NCBI GenBank assembly: GCA_021156225.1
Contig: JAJNBN010000469.1
Location: forward strand, 1 to 6,176
Source of the DNA: Verrucomicrobiota bacterium
Lineage (GTDB): Bacteria; Verrucomicrobiota; Verrucomicrobiia; Limisphaerales; JAEYXS01
Direction: 5' to 3'
Length of the DNA stretch: 6,176 nucleotides
Below, piece by piece: positions 5,988-6,176 of the stretch; within the stretch, counting starts at the first letter, position 1; each line of letters starts with the position of its first letter. Both the position numbers and the translations under genes were made by a program. The notes beneath the pieces are model-generated. The model was not told where the DNA came from. It saw only the letters and a list, made by a program, of their open reading frames with translations, and made no database searches.

Positions 5988-6176
5988 TCGGGTTTGCCTT
6001 TTTCAAACATCTCACGGATTGCCGGGGCACTCAAGACTGCTTGATAGATGGCAAACTCATCAATGGCACCATTTAGATTGCGAACCGGGAACTTGTGATT
6101 CTCCGTGGGCAACCCCCAGTTCCCGATCTCGCACGGGCCGAAGACGACCGGCAGTCCGGGTTGATGCAGCTTGGAC
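5984..6176 (-). CDS. LamG-like jellyroll protein, C-terminal end (probable FecR-LamG fusion)
   Basis: This partial gene is shorter than most listed frames but is clearly coding. Reading from base 6175 it gives 63 residues and a TGA at 5986-5984. The peptide contains VVFGPCEIGNWG, then PVRNLNGAIDEFAIYQAVLS and ends APAIREMFEKGKPE. This is the standard end of a concanavalin A/LamG jellyroll: the 'GxIDEfaIY...LSa..I..my..GkP' pattern. In PVC genomes, the gene directly before a PSCyt1-DUF1549-DUF1553 gene is often an anti-sigma-like FecR protein with such a LamG end, itself following an ECF sigma factor gene. That fits here, but the FecR part and the sigma gene would lie outside the window, so the fusion is an inference. 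Its stop overlaps the next ATG by 4 nt. Confidence 0.88.
   Translation of the reverse strand, partial: SKLHQPGLPVVFGPCEIGNWGLPTENHKFPVRNLNGAIDEFAIYQAVLSAPAIREMFEKGKPE
5988..6000 (-). promoter_or_regulatory. Ribosome binding site for the PSCyt1-DUF1549 gene
   Basis: AAGG lies at 6000-5997 on the minus strand, 9 nt before the ATG at 5987, inside the end of the LamG gene. The same spacing and ATGA overlap recur at 513-530, which suggests that these genes are translationally coupled. Confidence 0.5.

Noticed and set aside
1..6176. Promoters, rho-independent terminators, tRNA/rRNA genes, CRISPR arrays or insertion sequences
   Set aside because: Coding sequence fills the window apart from a 4-nt gap at 1959-1962. 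I saw no GC stem with T-run, no spaced direct-repeat array, and no transposase or terminal inverted repeats.

Overview
The window reads as one uninterrupted block of minus-strand genes from a member of the Planctomycetota-Verrucomicrobiota-Chlamydiota (PVC) superphylum. Verrucomicrobiota is my first guess and Planctomycetota second. The basis is gene content: a PSCyt1/DUF1549/DUF1553 cytochrome-type protein, a DUF1501 protein with a twin-arginine signal, a formylglycine sulfatase, a LamG C-terminus of the kind fused to FecR in these phyla, and the N-terminus of a PVC-type membrane-bound dehydrogenase/heme-binding protein. DNA is moderately GC-rich. I see no RNA gene, insertion sequence, CRISPR array, promoter or terminator, and no non-coding stretch longer than a few bases. 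The window is the inside of an operon.

In transcription order (high to low coordinates): the C-terminal 63 residues of a LamG protein (5984-6176, entering from outside the window); the PSCyt1-DUF1549-DUF1553 protein (3693-5987), which loses its normal frame near 3785; the rest of its DUF1553 domain in another frame (3242-3721, homology running up to about 3781); a secreted arylsulfatase-like enzyme (1963-3252); a Tat-exported DUF1501 protein (513-1958); and the N-terminal 172 codons of a PVC-type dehydrogenase/heme-binding protein (1-516, leaving the window). Neighbours overlap or lie 4 nt apart. Two junctions are ATGA stop/start overlaps, each with an AAGG-type ribosome binding site 9 nt upstream, so translational coupling is likely.

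All the products whose N-termini are visible carry export signals, so the operon equips the cell envelope. Such sets are plentiful in PVC genomes and are usually connected with breakdown of sulfated polysaccharides and with poorly understood extracytoplasmic c-type cytochrome chemistry. The substrate cannot be told from this sequence.

The two things most worth a second look are in the DUF1549/DUF1553 gene. First, an internal deletion plus frameshift at about 3782-3785 removes an estimated 50-75 residues and splits the gene. Second, two separate short arrays, each of four heptanucleotide units (4949-4976 and 5369-5396), sit in its coding sequence and encode low-complexity linkers. I did not find a convincing wholly new system; the gene set is a known PVC arrangement of poorly characterised function.
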